Shown: positions 7,707 through 15,413 of the stretch, in pieces
How the letters are laid out: each line of letters begins with the position of its first letter
How positions within the stretch are numbered: the first letter of the stretch is position 1
NCBI GenBank assembly: GCA_025059775.1
Contig: JANXCW010000016.1
Span: 1-37,986, forward strand
DNA length: 37,986 nucleotides
Direction: 5' to 3'
From: Armatimonadota bacterium
GTDB lineage: Bacteria > Sysuimicrobiota > Sysuimicrobiia > Sysuimicrobiales > Sysuimicrobiaceae
Notes under the pieces: generated by a model
Seen by the model: only the letters and a program-made list of their open reading frames with translations
Told to the model about the DNA's origin: nothing
The model's database searches: none
Program-made: the position numbers and the translations under genes

Positions 7707-8558
7707 TTGGGACAGCCCGTGGCGGTGGTCACGGAGTCCGTTTCCTGCCTGACTCCTTCCCTCTGCGGGGAATGGGGAATCCTCCTCGTGCCCATGTGGG
7801 TCCTCCGCGGGGAGCACGGCTACCGCGATGGCATCGACGTGACCGTCCGGGAGGTCCTCACATGGCTTGCAGAGGGTCCTCCCTACCCCACCGCCTCTGC
7901 TCCTTCCCCTGCGGACTACCTCGCGGCCTTCGAGGAGGTTGCGCGTCAGGGGGCGGAACGGGTGGTCGTGCTCACGGTGGCCCGGTGGCTCTCGGCCGCG
8001 CACGACCACGCCCGGCGGGCAGCGGCTCGTTCGCCGATCCCCGTGGAGGTGGTGGATACAGGGACCGCAGCCGCGGCCCAGGGCCTGGTGGTGCGCGAAG
8101 CGGCCCGGCGCCTCTGGATGGGTGTACCGGTAGAGGAGGTGAGGCGCTGGGTCGCGCAGGCAGGGCCACGGGCTCGCCTTGTGGCCCTGGTGCGTTCCCT
8201 GGAGCATCTCGCCCGCAGCGGTCGGATCCCCCGCCTGGTCCATCTCCTGAACCGCCGCCTCGGAACCGTTCCCCTACTGGCCATCGGAGAGGGCCGGGTC
8301 CGGCGGGCTGGGGTGGCGCCGGGGTATGAGGCCGCGGTCCGGCGGCTCGTGGCGGAGGTGCAGAGAGCGAGAAGGCACGCGACCTGGCTGCAGGTGGCGG
8401 TGACCGGGGTGGGAATGCCGGAGGAAGCCCAGCGGCTTGCACAGACCCTCCGGGAGCTCCGGGTGGCGGACGCCCTTGACCTGCTCCCCTTTACCCCCGT
8501 GATGGCGGTGAACACGGGGCCGGAGGTCCTGGGGGTAGCGTACCTGGCGGAGCCCTAG
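7707..8558 (+). CDS. DegV/FakB-like fatty-acid-binding protein
   Basis: A 283-residue DegV-family protein. FakB members bind a free fatty acid and present it to the kinase FakA for phosphorylation. The N-terminal PVAVVTESVSCLTP strand, HGYRDGIDVTVREVL, the TASAPSPADYLAAF loop, EVVDTGTAAAAQGLVVREAARR, and the C-terminal domain SLEHLARSGRIPRLVHLL match the family. The usual LSGTxxSA segment reads LSAAHDHA, so the fatty-acid carboxylate site is altered. TTG 7707 follows AGGAGGT closely. The stop lies in the tetranucleotide CTAG that also holds the stop of the converging FakA-like gene. Its pairing with that protein is inferred from adjacency and family knowledge. Confidence 0.85.
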   Translation: MGQPVAVVTESVSCLTPSLCGEWGILLVPMWVLRGEHGYRDGIDVTVREVLTWLAEGPPYPTASAPSPADYLAAFEEVARQGAERVVVLTVARWLSAAHDHARRAAARSPIPVEVVDTGTAAAAQGLVVREAARRLWMGVPVEEVRRWVAQAGPRARLVALVRSLEHLARSGRIPRLVHLLNRRLGTVPLLAIGEGRVRRAGVAPGYEAAVRRLVAEVQRARRHATWLQVAVTGVGMPEEAQRLAQTLRELRVADALDLLPFTPVMAVNTGPEVLGVAYLAEP

Positions 8559-9547
8559 AACCCGGGTTCTTCGGGGCACGCGGGCCCGTCGCCGGAGAGC
8601 TCCTCTGGAAGCCGCGTCGCCCGGACCTCCTCCACACTCCCCCAGCGGAGGGCCTGTGCCAGGACAAGGTGCGGGGCGGAGGTGTGGAGGTGGATCCGAA
8701 GCAAACCGTCCCGCTCCGCCACCACCACCGCATCTCCCAGTCGCTCCAGGGTGCGCCGTACGCGGGTCACGGACGTCCGGCGCATCTGGACGAGCACCTC
8801 CGTGCAGTAGCGCACGGTCGTGGAAGTGGACTGGGAGGAAGCCGCCAGGGCGGGGATTCGGGCCGCGGGTGCGGGAGGGGAGAGGGGTGGGGGTACAGTG
8901 CCCCGGAGGGCGCCGGCCATGGCCTCCAGCAGGGCCACCAGGCCGGCCGCGCCCGCATCCACCACGCCCGCGCGGCGCAGCACGGGCAGCATCCGGGGGG
9001 TCTGGATCCATGCGGTCCGGGCCGCGGCGGCCGCGCGGTCCAGTACCTGGAGCGGTCCTTCCGCGTGGACTTCCGCGCCCGCGGCGGCCGCGTCCGCCAC
9101 CGTCAGGACGGTTCCCTCCACGGGCTCCTGAACCGCGCTTCGGGCCAAGCGCGCGGCCAGACGGAGGGCTGCGGCTAACTGCACGGCGTCGGCCTCCCTG
9201 AGGCCCTTCCAGGCCTCGCTCAGGCCGTAGAGATACTCCGCCAGGATGGCGCCCGAGCTCCCGCGGGCACCCAGGAACGCGCCCCGGGCCGCCGCGGCGG
9301 CGGTTCGTCCCAGCTCGTCGCCCTCCTCGGCACGCACGGCCTCCACGGCCGCGGCCAGGGTGGCGCACAGGTTCGACCCGGTGTCGTGATCGGCCACCGG
9401 GAAGACGTTCAGGGCGTTCACCTCGGCACGGCACCGGCGGAGCTCCGCCAGCGCGGTTTCCAGGGCGGTAGCAAAGTGTCCCCCGGTAAACCGCTCTCCG
9501 GCCGGATCTGCGGCTTCGTCCGACCGCGCCTCCGCAGGATCCCCCAT
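8555..9547 (-). CDS. DAK2-domain FakA-like protein, short form
   Basis: A 330-residue protein with an N-terminal DhaL/DAK2 ATP-binding domain (about 20-205) and the FakA middle domain. The nucleotide/metal motif reads NVFPVADHDTGSNL (commonly NxFPVPDGDTGTNM), so both Asp are kept but Gly is replaced by His. GARGSSGAILAEYL and PVEGTVLTVADAA are also typical. The middle domain shows YCTEVLVQMRR and LRIHLHTSAPHLVLAQAL. FakA/YloV proteins usually run to about 550 residues with a C-terminal DegV-like part; that part is absent. ATG 9547 follows AGGAGG by eight bases. The gene lies 68 bp after fabH on the same strand and converges on degV with a 4-nt overlap. Acyl-phosphate formation would feed PlsX/PlsY; direct evidence is lacking. 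Confidence 0.85.
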   Translation of the reverse strand: MGDPAEARSDEAADPAGERFTGGHFATALETALAELRRCRAEVNALNVFPVADHDTGSNLCATLAAAVEAVRAEEGDELGRTAAAAARGAFLGARGSSGAILAEYLYGLSEAWKGLREADAVQLAAALRLAARLARSAVQEPVEGTVLTVADAAAAGAEVHAEGPLQVLDRAAAAARTAWIQTPRMLPVLRRAGVVDAGAAGLVALLEAMAGALRGTVPPPLSPPAPAARIPALAASSQSTSTTVRYCTEVLVQMRRTSVTRVRRTLERLGDAVVVAERDGLLRIHLHTSAPHLVLAQALRWGSVEEVRATRLPEELSGDGPACPEEPGF

Positions 9548-9615
9548 AGAGGCTTCCTCCTCCCGCAGCCACAGGGGAACTCGTGCGTTGGGGGCCACGC
9601 GCGGAAACTGGCCCG

Positions 9616-10620
9616 CTACCGGCCCCACACGAGGGCGCAGGCGGCCCAAGTGAAGCCTCCCCCGAACGCCACCAGCACTACCCGGTCGTCCTCCCGGATG
9701 CGGCCGTCCCGGACCGCCTCCCACAGGGCCAGGGGTACGGAGGCGGAGGAGGTGTTCCCGTAGCGGTCGATGTTGCAGAGGAACCGGTCAAACGGCATCT
9801 CCAGAGCCCGGGCCACTGCCTCCACGATGCGCCGGTTCGCCTGATGGGGCACGATCCAGTTCACCTCCTCCAGGGCCCACCCAGCCCTCCGGACCACCTC
9901 CGCCACGGCCTCCGGAACCACCCGCACCGCCAGTCGGAAGAGGGTGCGGCCGTCCATACGGACGTAGTGGAGGCGCTGCGCCACGGTCTGCGGGCTCGCC
10001 GGAAGCCGTGTGCCTCCCGCCGGCATCTTGAGCACATCCCCCGCGCTTCCGTCCGAGCCCACCACCACCGCGTGCACCCCCCGCTCGCCCTGTGCGGGCC
10101 CCAGGACCACCGCCCCTGCTCCGTCTCCCACGAGCACGCAGAGGGTTCGGTCCGTCCAGTCCACGATCTTGCTAAGCACCTCAGAGCCCACCACCAGCAC
10201 GTACCGGGCCGCTCCACCCGCGATCATCTGGGATCCCAGGATCACCCCGTACACGAAGCCGGAGCACGCGGCGAGGAGGTCGAAGGCGCCTGCCCGGCGG
10301 GCGCCAAGCCGGTCCTGCACCAGGCACGCGGTGGCCGGGAGGAGATAATCGGGCATGGTAGTGGCGCAGATGATGAGGTCCAACTCCCCCGGGGAGACTC
10401 CTGCCTCCCGCAGGGCCTCCTCCGCCGCGGGGAGTGCCAGGTCCGAGGTGGCCACGTCTGGGTCCGCCACGTGCCGGGTGCGGATCCCCGTGCGTTCCAC
10501 GATCCACGCATCGGAGGTGTCCACCATCCGCGCGAGGTCGTGATTGGTGAGCACCCGGCCCGGCACATAAGCTCCGACCCCCAGGATCGCGGCGCGGAGG
10601 GAAGATCCCTGCATCCCCAT
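9616..10620 (-). CDS. fabH: Beta-ketoacyl-ACP synthase III (FabH)
   Basis: A 334-residue KAS III, the condensing enzyme that starts fatty-acid synthesis from acetyl-CoA or branched acyl-CoA and malonyl-ACP. The full catalytic triad is present: Cys119 in DLLAACSGFVYG, His259 in VPHQANRRI, and Asn289 in YGNTSSASVP. The Gly-rich C-terminal loop VAFGGGFTWA is normal. ATG 10620 directly abuts the FabL-like stop; an upstream overlapping GTG at 10623 and an ATG two codons in are alternatives, with GAGGTG serving as ribosome site. It follows the FabL-like gene without a gap, so the two are coupled. Acyl-CoA specificity cannot be read from the sequence. Confidence 0.93.
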   Translation of the reverse strand: MGMQGSSLRAAILGVGAYVPGRVLTNHDLARMVDTSDAWIVERTGIRTRHVADPDVATSDLALPAAEEALREAGVSPGELDLIICATTMPDYLLPATACLVQDRLGARRAGAFDLLAACSGFVYGVILGSQMIAGGAARYVLVVGSEVLSKIVDWTDRTLCVLVGDGAGAVVLGPAQGERGVHAVVVGSDGSAGDVLKMPAGGTRLPASPQTVAQRLHYVRMDGRTLFRLAVRVVPEAVAEVVRRAGWALEEVNWIVPHQANRRIVEAVARALEMPFDRFLCNIDRYGNTSSASVPLALWEAVRDGRIREDDRVVLVAFGGGFTWAACALVWGR

Positions 10621-11405
10621 CACACCTCACTCCGGGAGCGCTGGTAGGCGCCCATCAGGGTAAGGCCGCCGTCCACCACGATCACCTGCCCCACGATCCA
10701 CTCCGCGTCGTCCGAGCACAGAAAGGCGATGACCTTGGCGATGTCCTCCGGCGTGCCCATCCTCCCCTTTGGGGTGGAGGCCACCATGGCCCGGGTGAAG
10801 CCCTCCAGATCCCCCTCCGTATACACCTCCAGGGACTCCGTGTCCACGACCCCCGGGCTCACCGCATTCACCGTGATCCCCAGCGGAGCCGCCTCCACGG
10901 CCAGGTACCGGGTGAGGGCCTCCAGAGCCGCCTTGGCGCTCGCCAGGAGCGCGTAGTCCGGGAGGTAGCGCTGGGTGGGGAAGCCGGAGACCGTAACGAT
11001 GCGACCCCGGCGGCCCTGCATGAGCCGCATGGCCTCCTGAGCCGCCTGCACGAAGCTGAACACGTTCAGCTGGTAGGTGCGCGTGAGGTGGTGGGGTTTG
11101 AGGGCCTCGATGCGCCGGAAGGCGGTGGCGGCCGCGTTGGCCACGAAGATGTCGAGGTATCCGAACCGCTCCTCGATGGCCCGGAACAGCGCGGAGACCT
11201 CCTCCGACTGCTCGAGATCCGCCTGCACCGCCTCCGCTCTCCGGCCCAGGGCGGTGATGGCCTCCACCACCTCCGAAGCCCGGTCCTCCCGCCTCCGGTA
11301 GTGCACCACCACGTCCGCCCCCCGCTCCGCGAGCAACAGAGCGGTGGCACGCCCGATTCCCCGGCTAGCCCCGGTTACCAGCGCAACCTTGCCCTGTAGC
11401 GTCAC
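10620..11405 (-). CDS. fabL: FabL-like enoyl-ACP reductase III (SDR)
   Basis: A 261-residue SDR. The cofactor motif TGASRGIG (11-18) suggests NADPH use. Instead of the common YxxxK, Tyr151 and Lys158 are six residues apart (YALLASAK), the YX6K spacing known from FabL, the enoyl-ACP reductase III of Bacillus. The downstream sequence KAALEALTRYLAVE and VDGGLTLM also resembles FabL. GTG 11405 is chosen because GGAGGGAG lies just upstream and it overlaps the previous stop (GTGA). The same-operon FabH supports a role in fatty-acid elongation, reducing enoyl-ACP in the cytoplasm. A FabG-type ketoreductase is the main alternative, but the spacing argues against it. Confidence 0.8.
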   Translation of the reverse strand: MTLQGKVALVTGASRGIGRATALLLAERGADVVVHYRRREDRASEVVEAITALGRRAEAVQADLEQSEEVSALFRAIEERFGYLDIFVANAAATAFRRIEALKPHHLTRTYQLNVFSFVQAAQEAMRLMQGRRGRIVTVSGFPTQRYLPDYALLASAKAALEALTRYLAVEAAPLGITVNAVSPGVVDTESLEVYTEGDLEGFTRAMVASTPKGRMGTPEDIAKVIAFLCSDDAEWIVGQVIVVDGGLTLMGAYQRSRSEV

Positions 11406-12457
11406 GGTTCTCCCTCCGGTGTGATGACGTACCGCACGGCCTCCGGCGGGCGGGCCCGCAGGGTCGCGATGGCCTCGTGGATCCGCACCAGCGGCCATGT
11501 GCGGGTCACGCTACGGCTGAGATCCAGCCGGCCGGAAGCAGCCAGGCTGATGACGGTGGCGATCTCGTGCGGGGTGGCTCCGAAGGCGGAACGGATCTCG
11601 ATCTCCCGGCGCACCAGATACGAGGAGCCCGGAAGCACCAGGGGTTCGTCCGAAACCCCCACCAGCACCACCCGGCCGCCGATGCGGGTGGCGCCGATGG
11701 CTGCCCGCACCGTCTCCGGGCGGGAGACGAAGTCCACGGTGAGGTCCACCCCTCTGCCGTCCGTGAGACGCCGGATCTCCCGCACGGGGTTGCGATCCTG
11801 GGCCGCCACCACCACCTGCACGCCCAGGGGCCCCAGCCGCCGTGCGGTGGCCTCCCGCCGCACCACCACGATCACCGGATCCCCGCCGAAGAGTTTCGCC
11901 AGCAGCGCCCCGTGGGTTCCCACCCCACCCGCTCCGTAGATGGCCACGCTCTGGCCCGGCTGCAGCTGCCCGCGGGTCAGCACCGCGTGAAACGCGGTGG
12001 CCACCGCGTCCGGCAGGATGGCGCCCACCTCAAACGGCAGCGCCCCGGGCAGGTGAAAGAGGTTCTGAGCGGGTACCACGATGTACTCCGCGAACCCCCC
12101 GGGCCGCGTGAGCCCGATGAGCTCCGGGGAAAGGCACGCGGACTGCCGGCCATCCAAGCACGACCAGCACCGGCCGCACGCCACGTAGGGATTCACCACC
12201 ACCCGGTGGCCTGGCCGCCACGGCTCCGCGTCCTCCCCCGCCTCCACCACCTCCCCCGCCACCTCGTGCCCCAGCACCACGGGCCACCGGACCTCCGGGG
12301 GGAGTCGCAGACCGTCCAGGATTTCCAGATCCGTCCCGCAGATCCCCGCGGCCCGCACCAGCACCAGCACCTCTCCCCTTCCGGGCCGGGGATCCGGGAC
12401 CTGCTCCAGGCGCAGCTCCCGATGGGGCGAACGCTCGTACACCCGGGCCGCGAGCAC
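11402..12457 (-). CDS. Zinc-dependent medium-chain dehydrogenase
   Basis: A 351-residue alcohol or polyol dehydrogenase of the MDR superfamily. The catalytic zinc ligand appears in ICGTDLEI with GHEVAGEV; the structural zinc Cys series is NPYVACGRCWSCLDGRQSACLS (CX2CX2CX7C). The NAD(P) site is YGAGGVGTHGALLAKLF. GTG 12457 is preferred because GGAGG sits eight bases upstream inside the end of the previous gene; ATG 12475 would overlap it and has no good ribosome site. It is one base behind the acyl-CoA dehydrogenase stop and overlaps the FabL-like start. Substrate unknown; operon context hints at a fatty alcohol, acyl or carbonyl intermediate rather than a sugar. Confidence 0.85.
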   Translation of the reverse strand: MLAARVYERSPHRELRLEQVPDPRPGRGEVLVLVRAAGICGTDLEILDGLRLPPEVRWPVVLGHEVAGEVVEAGEDAEPWRPGHRVVVNPYVACGRCWSCLDGRQSACLSPELIGLTRPGGFAEYIVVPAQNLFHLPGALPFEVGAILPDAVATAFHAVLTRGQLQPGQSVAIYGAGGVGTHGALLAKLFGGDPVIVVVRREATARRLGPLGVQVVVAAQDRNPVREIRRLTDGRGVDLTVDFVSRPETVRAAIGATRIGGRVVLVGVSDEPLVLPGSSYLVRREIEIRSAFGATPHEIATVISLAASGRLDLSRSVTRTWPLVRIHEAIATLRARPPEAVRYVITPEGEP

Positions 12458-12458
12458 C

Positions 12459-13607
12459 CTACGCCTCCGATGCACCGGACCCCAGAAGGGATCGGGCGAT
12501 CACCAGCTTCTGGATCTCCGCGGTCCCTTCCTCGAACCACAGGGCCCGGGCGTCCCGGTAGATCCGCTCGATGGGGTGCCCCCGCAGGTACCCGATCCCG
12601 CCGCAGATCCGCAGGGCCTTATCCGTCACCCGTCCCACCATCTCCAGGCCATAGAGCTTGGCCATGGCGGCCTCCGTGGTGCAGGGTTCTCCCGCATCCA
12701 CCTTCCGGGCCGCATCCAGCACCAGCAGCCGCGCAGCCTGTACGTCCACCGCCATCTCCGCCAGGGCAAACTGGATGGCCTGTCTCTGCGCGAGGGGTCT
12801 GCCGAAGGTAACCCGGCGCTGCGCGTGTGCCTTCGCAACCTCCAGGGCCCGCTGCGCCAGCCCCACGCAGCTGGCGGCGATGGAGATGCGGCTCGGGTCG
12901 AGAAAGCCCCGCAACACCATCCTTAACCCCTGCCCCTCCTCCCCGAGGACCGCCTCTTGGGGCACAAAGCAGTCCTCGAACTCGAGCAAACCGTGCCCCG
13001 TGCCCACCAGCCCCATACCGTCCGGCTGGAGGGTGATCCGCAGACCGGGGCTTGTGCGGGGCACGAGGAAGGCGGAGATCCCCTCAGCCCCCCGGCTGCG
13101 ATCCGTATAGGCCACCACGATAAAGGCCTCCGCGAGGTCCGCGAAGGTGATGAGCCACTTGCGTCCCCGCAGCACCCACCCCCCTCGCACCCGCCGGGCC
13201 TCCGTGCGGATGTCCGTCCCTGTGCCCGCATCGGGCTCCGTGAGGGCGAACGCCAGCCTGGCCTCTCCCGTGGCCCAACGGGAGAGGTAGCGGTGTTTCT
13301 GCTCCTCCGTCCCGTACCGGTCCAGCAGACGCCAGAGGCCGTTGTGGACGTGCACCACCATGCGCACGGACCCGTGGGCCTGGGCCACCACCTCCAGGAT
13401 GGGAAGGTACTCCATCATGCGCAGGCCCCACCCGCCGTATCGGGTGGGCAACGTGAGGCGCAACAGGCCCTTCTGAGCGAGCCGATTCCACAGGTCCGGA
13501 GGGACCGCCCGGTTCCGCTCGATCTCCGCCGCGGCCTCCTCCAGTTCCCCGAGCACGAAGGCCCGGATCTCCTCTCGATAGGCCACTAGATCCTGCGGGC
13601 GCTCCAC
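12459..13607 (-). CDS. Acyl-CoA dehydrogenase family protein
   Basis: A 382-residue FAD enzyme that introduces a trans-2 double bond into acyl-CoA. Family signatures are FALTEPDAGTGTDI (about 120-133), the FAD-site stretch RVTFGRPLAQRQAIQF, and KALRICGGIGYLRGHPIERIYRDA. The catalytic-base region FEEGTAEIQ places a candidate Glu at about 360, the position used by short/medium-chain and glutaryl-type enzymes. GTG 13607 gives a standard N-terminus and follows GGAGG; an ATG at 13691 would add 28 non-homologous-looking residues. This is the first gene of a five-gene minus-strand operon ending at 8555. Mixing a degradative-type dehydrogenase with FabH/FabL is unusual, and the substrate is unknown. 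Confidence 0.9.
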   Translation of the reverse strand: MERPQDLVAYREEIRAFVLGELEEAAAEIERNRAVPPDLWNRLAQKGLLRLTLPTRYGGWGLRMMEYLPILEVVAQAHGSVRMVVHVHNGLWRLLDRYGTEEQKHRYLSRWATGEARLAFALTEPDAGTGTDIRTEARRVRGGWVLRGRKWLITFADLAEAFIVVAYTDRSRGAEGISAFLVPRTSPGLRITLQPDGMGLVGTGHGLLEFEDCFVPQEAVLGEEGQGLRMVLRGFLDPSRISIAASCVGLAQRALEVAKAHAQRRVTFGRPLAQRQAIQFALAEMAVDVQAARLLVLDAARKVDAGEPCTTEAAMAKLYGLEMVGRVTDKALRICGGIGYLRGHPIERIYRDARALWFEEGTAEIQKLVIARSLLGSGASEA

Positions 13608-13716
13608 GGCCCTGCATCCTCCCCAGCTGTGCACGCATAGGGACTCTACTTCCGACCCTTCCACGGCACCGGTATCCGGAGTATTCTGCACGAACCCCTA
13701 AAGTCCTACTCCCCCG

Positions 13717-13738
13717 ACGATCTCCGTTCGGGGATCGT
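13717..13738. promoter_or_regulatory. Inverted repeat overlapping the glnA -35
   Basis: ACGATC at 13717-13722 and GATCGT at 13733-13738 form a perfect 6+6 inverted repeat with a 10-nt spacer. Its right arm touches the predicted -35 of glnA. It could be an operator for a nitrogen regulator; no GlnR or TnrA consensus is evident. Confidence 0.35.
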
Positions 13739-13766
13739 TGTCCTGGAGGGGATCCCGTGGTAGAGT
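13738..13766 (+). promoter_or_regulatory. Predicted sigma-70 promoter of glnA
   Basis: TTGTCC (13738-13743) and TAGAGT (13761-13766) are separated by exactly 17 bases, each matching consensus at four of six positions. Transcription would start near 13773, leaving a leader of about 25 nt before ATG 13798. Confidence 0.45.
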
Positions 13767-13797
13767 GCTGGGCGGAGTGCACGCCCAAGGGGGTCGT

Positions 13798-15120
13798 ATG
13801 GACAAGCAAACGGTACTCGAGCGGGCTGAGGAACTCGGGGTGCGGTTTGTGCGCCTGCAGTTCACGGACATCTTCGGCACCCTGAAGAACGTGGAGATCC
13901 CCGCGGACCTGCTGGAGCGGGCGCTCGAGGGCGAGATCATGTTCGACGGATCCTCCATTGAGGGGTTCGTGCGCATCGAGGAGTCGGACATGTACCTGGT
14001 GCCCGACCCCTCCACCTTCGCCGTCTTCCCCTGGAAGGAAGGGGAGGTGAAGACCGCCCGCCTTATCTGCGACGTGTACACCGCGGACGGCGAGCCCTTT
14101 GAAGGGGATCCCCGGTACGTGCTCAAGCGGATGGTCCAGCGGGCGGCCCGGTCGGGCTACACCATGATGGCAGGCCCGGAGTGCGAGTTCTTCCTGTTCC
14201 CCGTGGATCAGGAGGGGGAGCCCGTGCTCACCACCCACGACCGGGCGGGCTACTTCGACCTCGCCCCCATCGATCAGGGGGAGGAGGCCCGGGCAGACAT
14301 GATCACCGCCCTGCGGGCCATGGGGTTTGAGGTGGAAGCCGGCCACCACGAGGTCGCGCACGGCCAGCATGAGATCGACTTCAAGTACGCGGACGTGCTG
14401 CGCACCGCGGACAACGTGGCCACCTTCCGGTTCGTGGTCCGCACCATCGCCCGACGGCACAACCTCCACGCCACCTTCATGCCCAAGCCCATTGCAGGCA
14501 TCAACGGAAGCGGCATGCACACCCACCAGTCCCTCTTCCGGGACGGCCGCAACGCCTTCTACAATCCGGAAGGCCCGTACCAGCTGAGCCAGGAATGCCT
14601 GTGGTACATCGGAGGACTCCTGACCCACGCGCGGGGGATGACCCTGGTCACCAATCCCCTGGTGAACTCCTACAAGCGGCTGGTCCCGGGCTATGAGGCC
14701 CCCGTGTACATCGCGTGGGCAGAGCGCAACCGCTCCCCCCTCGTGCGGGTCCCCGCGGCCCGGGGGGAAGGTACCCGGGTGGAGCTGCGCATGCCCGATC
14801 CCTCCTGCAACCCGTACCTGGCCTTCGCGGTGATGCTGGCCGCAGGCCTGGACGGCATCGAGCGCCACCTCGATCCCGGACCGCCCCTCAACCGCAACAT
14901 CTACGCCATGACGGAGGAGGAGCTGGATCGCCTCCAGATCCGGGTCCTGCCCCGTAACCTCGGGGAGGCCATCGAGGCGTTCCTCGCGGACGAGGTGGTG
15001 TGCGAGGCCCTGGGCTCCCACATCGTCTCCGACCTGGTGCGGGCCAAGCGGCAGGAGTGGCGGGAGTACTCTGCCCAAGTGCACGCCTGGGAGATCGAGC
15101 GCTACCTCACCCGGTACTAG
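13798..15120 (+). CDS. glnA: Glutamine synthetase type I (GSI-alpha)
   Basis: A 440-residue dodecameric enzyme forming glutamine from glutamate, ammonia and ATP. Recognisable are the N-terminal MFDGSSIEGFVRIEESDMYL segment (with Arg59 at the place of the Bacillus feedback-inhibition Arg62), GPECEFFLF, the metal/glutamate site HHEVAHGQHEIDF, NGSGMHTHQSL, and NRSPLVRVP. The roughly 25-residue insertion and the adenylylated Tyr loop of GSI-beta enzymes are missing, so control by adenylylation is unlikely and the enzyme looks Firmicutes-like. AAGGGGGT precedes ATG 13798 by five bases. It is monocistronic, divergent from the lipid operon. Confidence 0.96.
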   Translation: MDKQTVLERAEELGVRFVRLQFTDIFGTLKNVEIPADLLERALEGEIMFDGSSIEGFVRIEESDMYLVPDPSTFAVFPWKEGEVKTARLICDVYTADGEPFEGDPRYVLKRMVQRAARSGYTMMAGPECEFFLFPVDQEGEPVLTTHDRAGYFDLAPIDQGEEARADMITALRAMGFEVEAGHHEVAHGQHEIDFKYADVLRTADNVATFRFVVRTIARRHNLHATFMPKPIAGINGSGMHTHQSLFRDGRNAFYNPEGPYQLSQECLWYIGGLLTHARGMTLVTNPLVNSYKRLVPGYEAPVYIAWAERNRSPLVRVPAARGEGTRVELRMPDPSCNPYLAFAVMLAAGLDGIERHLDPGPPLNRNIYAMTEEELDRLQIRVLPRNLGEAIEAFLADEVVCEALGSHIVSDLVRAKRQEWREYSAQVHAWEIERYLTRY

Positions 15121-15158
15121 GGCAATCGTGGCACGGAAGTTGCATTCCCTCAGGGGGG

Positions 15159-15413
15159 ATGCGGTGCCTCCGGTGCGGTGGGACGCTTCAGGTCTCTATC
15201 TCCGGCCGGTTCGTCCGATCCGAGGAGGGGTGGGTGTGGGTGCGGGCCGTCTGGAGGACCTGCACCGGGTGCGGGGCGGAGTGGCCGGATCTGGATCCCT
15301 CCCTGCGGTGCACCCCGGTGCGGGAGTTCACCGAGAGCCTGCGGGGGCTGCAACGCTCAGGGGATCTCATCGTGGTTCGGCACCCGGATGGCTCCCTCGA
15401 GGTGGTGAGCTGA
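15159..15413 (+). CDS. Small two-CxxC zinc-ribbon-like protein
   Basis: An 84-residue protein of unknown function. It starts MRCLRCGG and has a second pair CTGCGAEW around residue 36, together a four-Cys zinc-ribbon arrangement that usually binds one Zn(II). The rest is a basic and acidic mix without membrane segments. ATG 15159 follows a G-rich stretch. It lies 38 bp behind glnA on the same strand, so it may be co-transcribed. Its last 57 bases overlap the 3' end of the converging yihY gene, which is unusual but seen elsewhere in this window on a smaller scale. Could be a transcription or RNA accessory factor; this is unproven. Confidence 0.6.
   Translation: MRCLRCGGTLQVSISGRFVRSEEGWVWVRAVWRTCTGCGAEWPDLDPSLRCTPVREFTESLRGLQRSGDLIVVRHPDGSLEVVS

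Noticed and set aside
13608-13737. Promoter of the acyl-CoA dehydrogenase operon
   Set aside because: AATACT-like hexamers are seen on the minus strand but none has a -35 at an acceptable distance.
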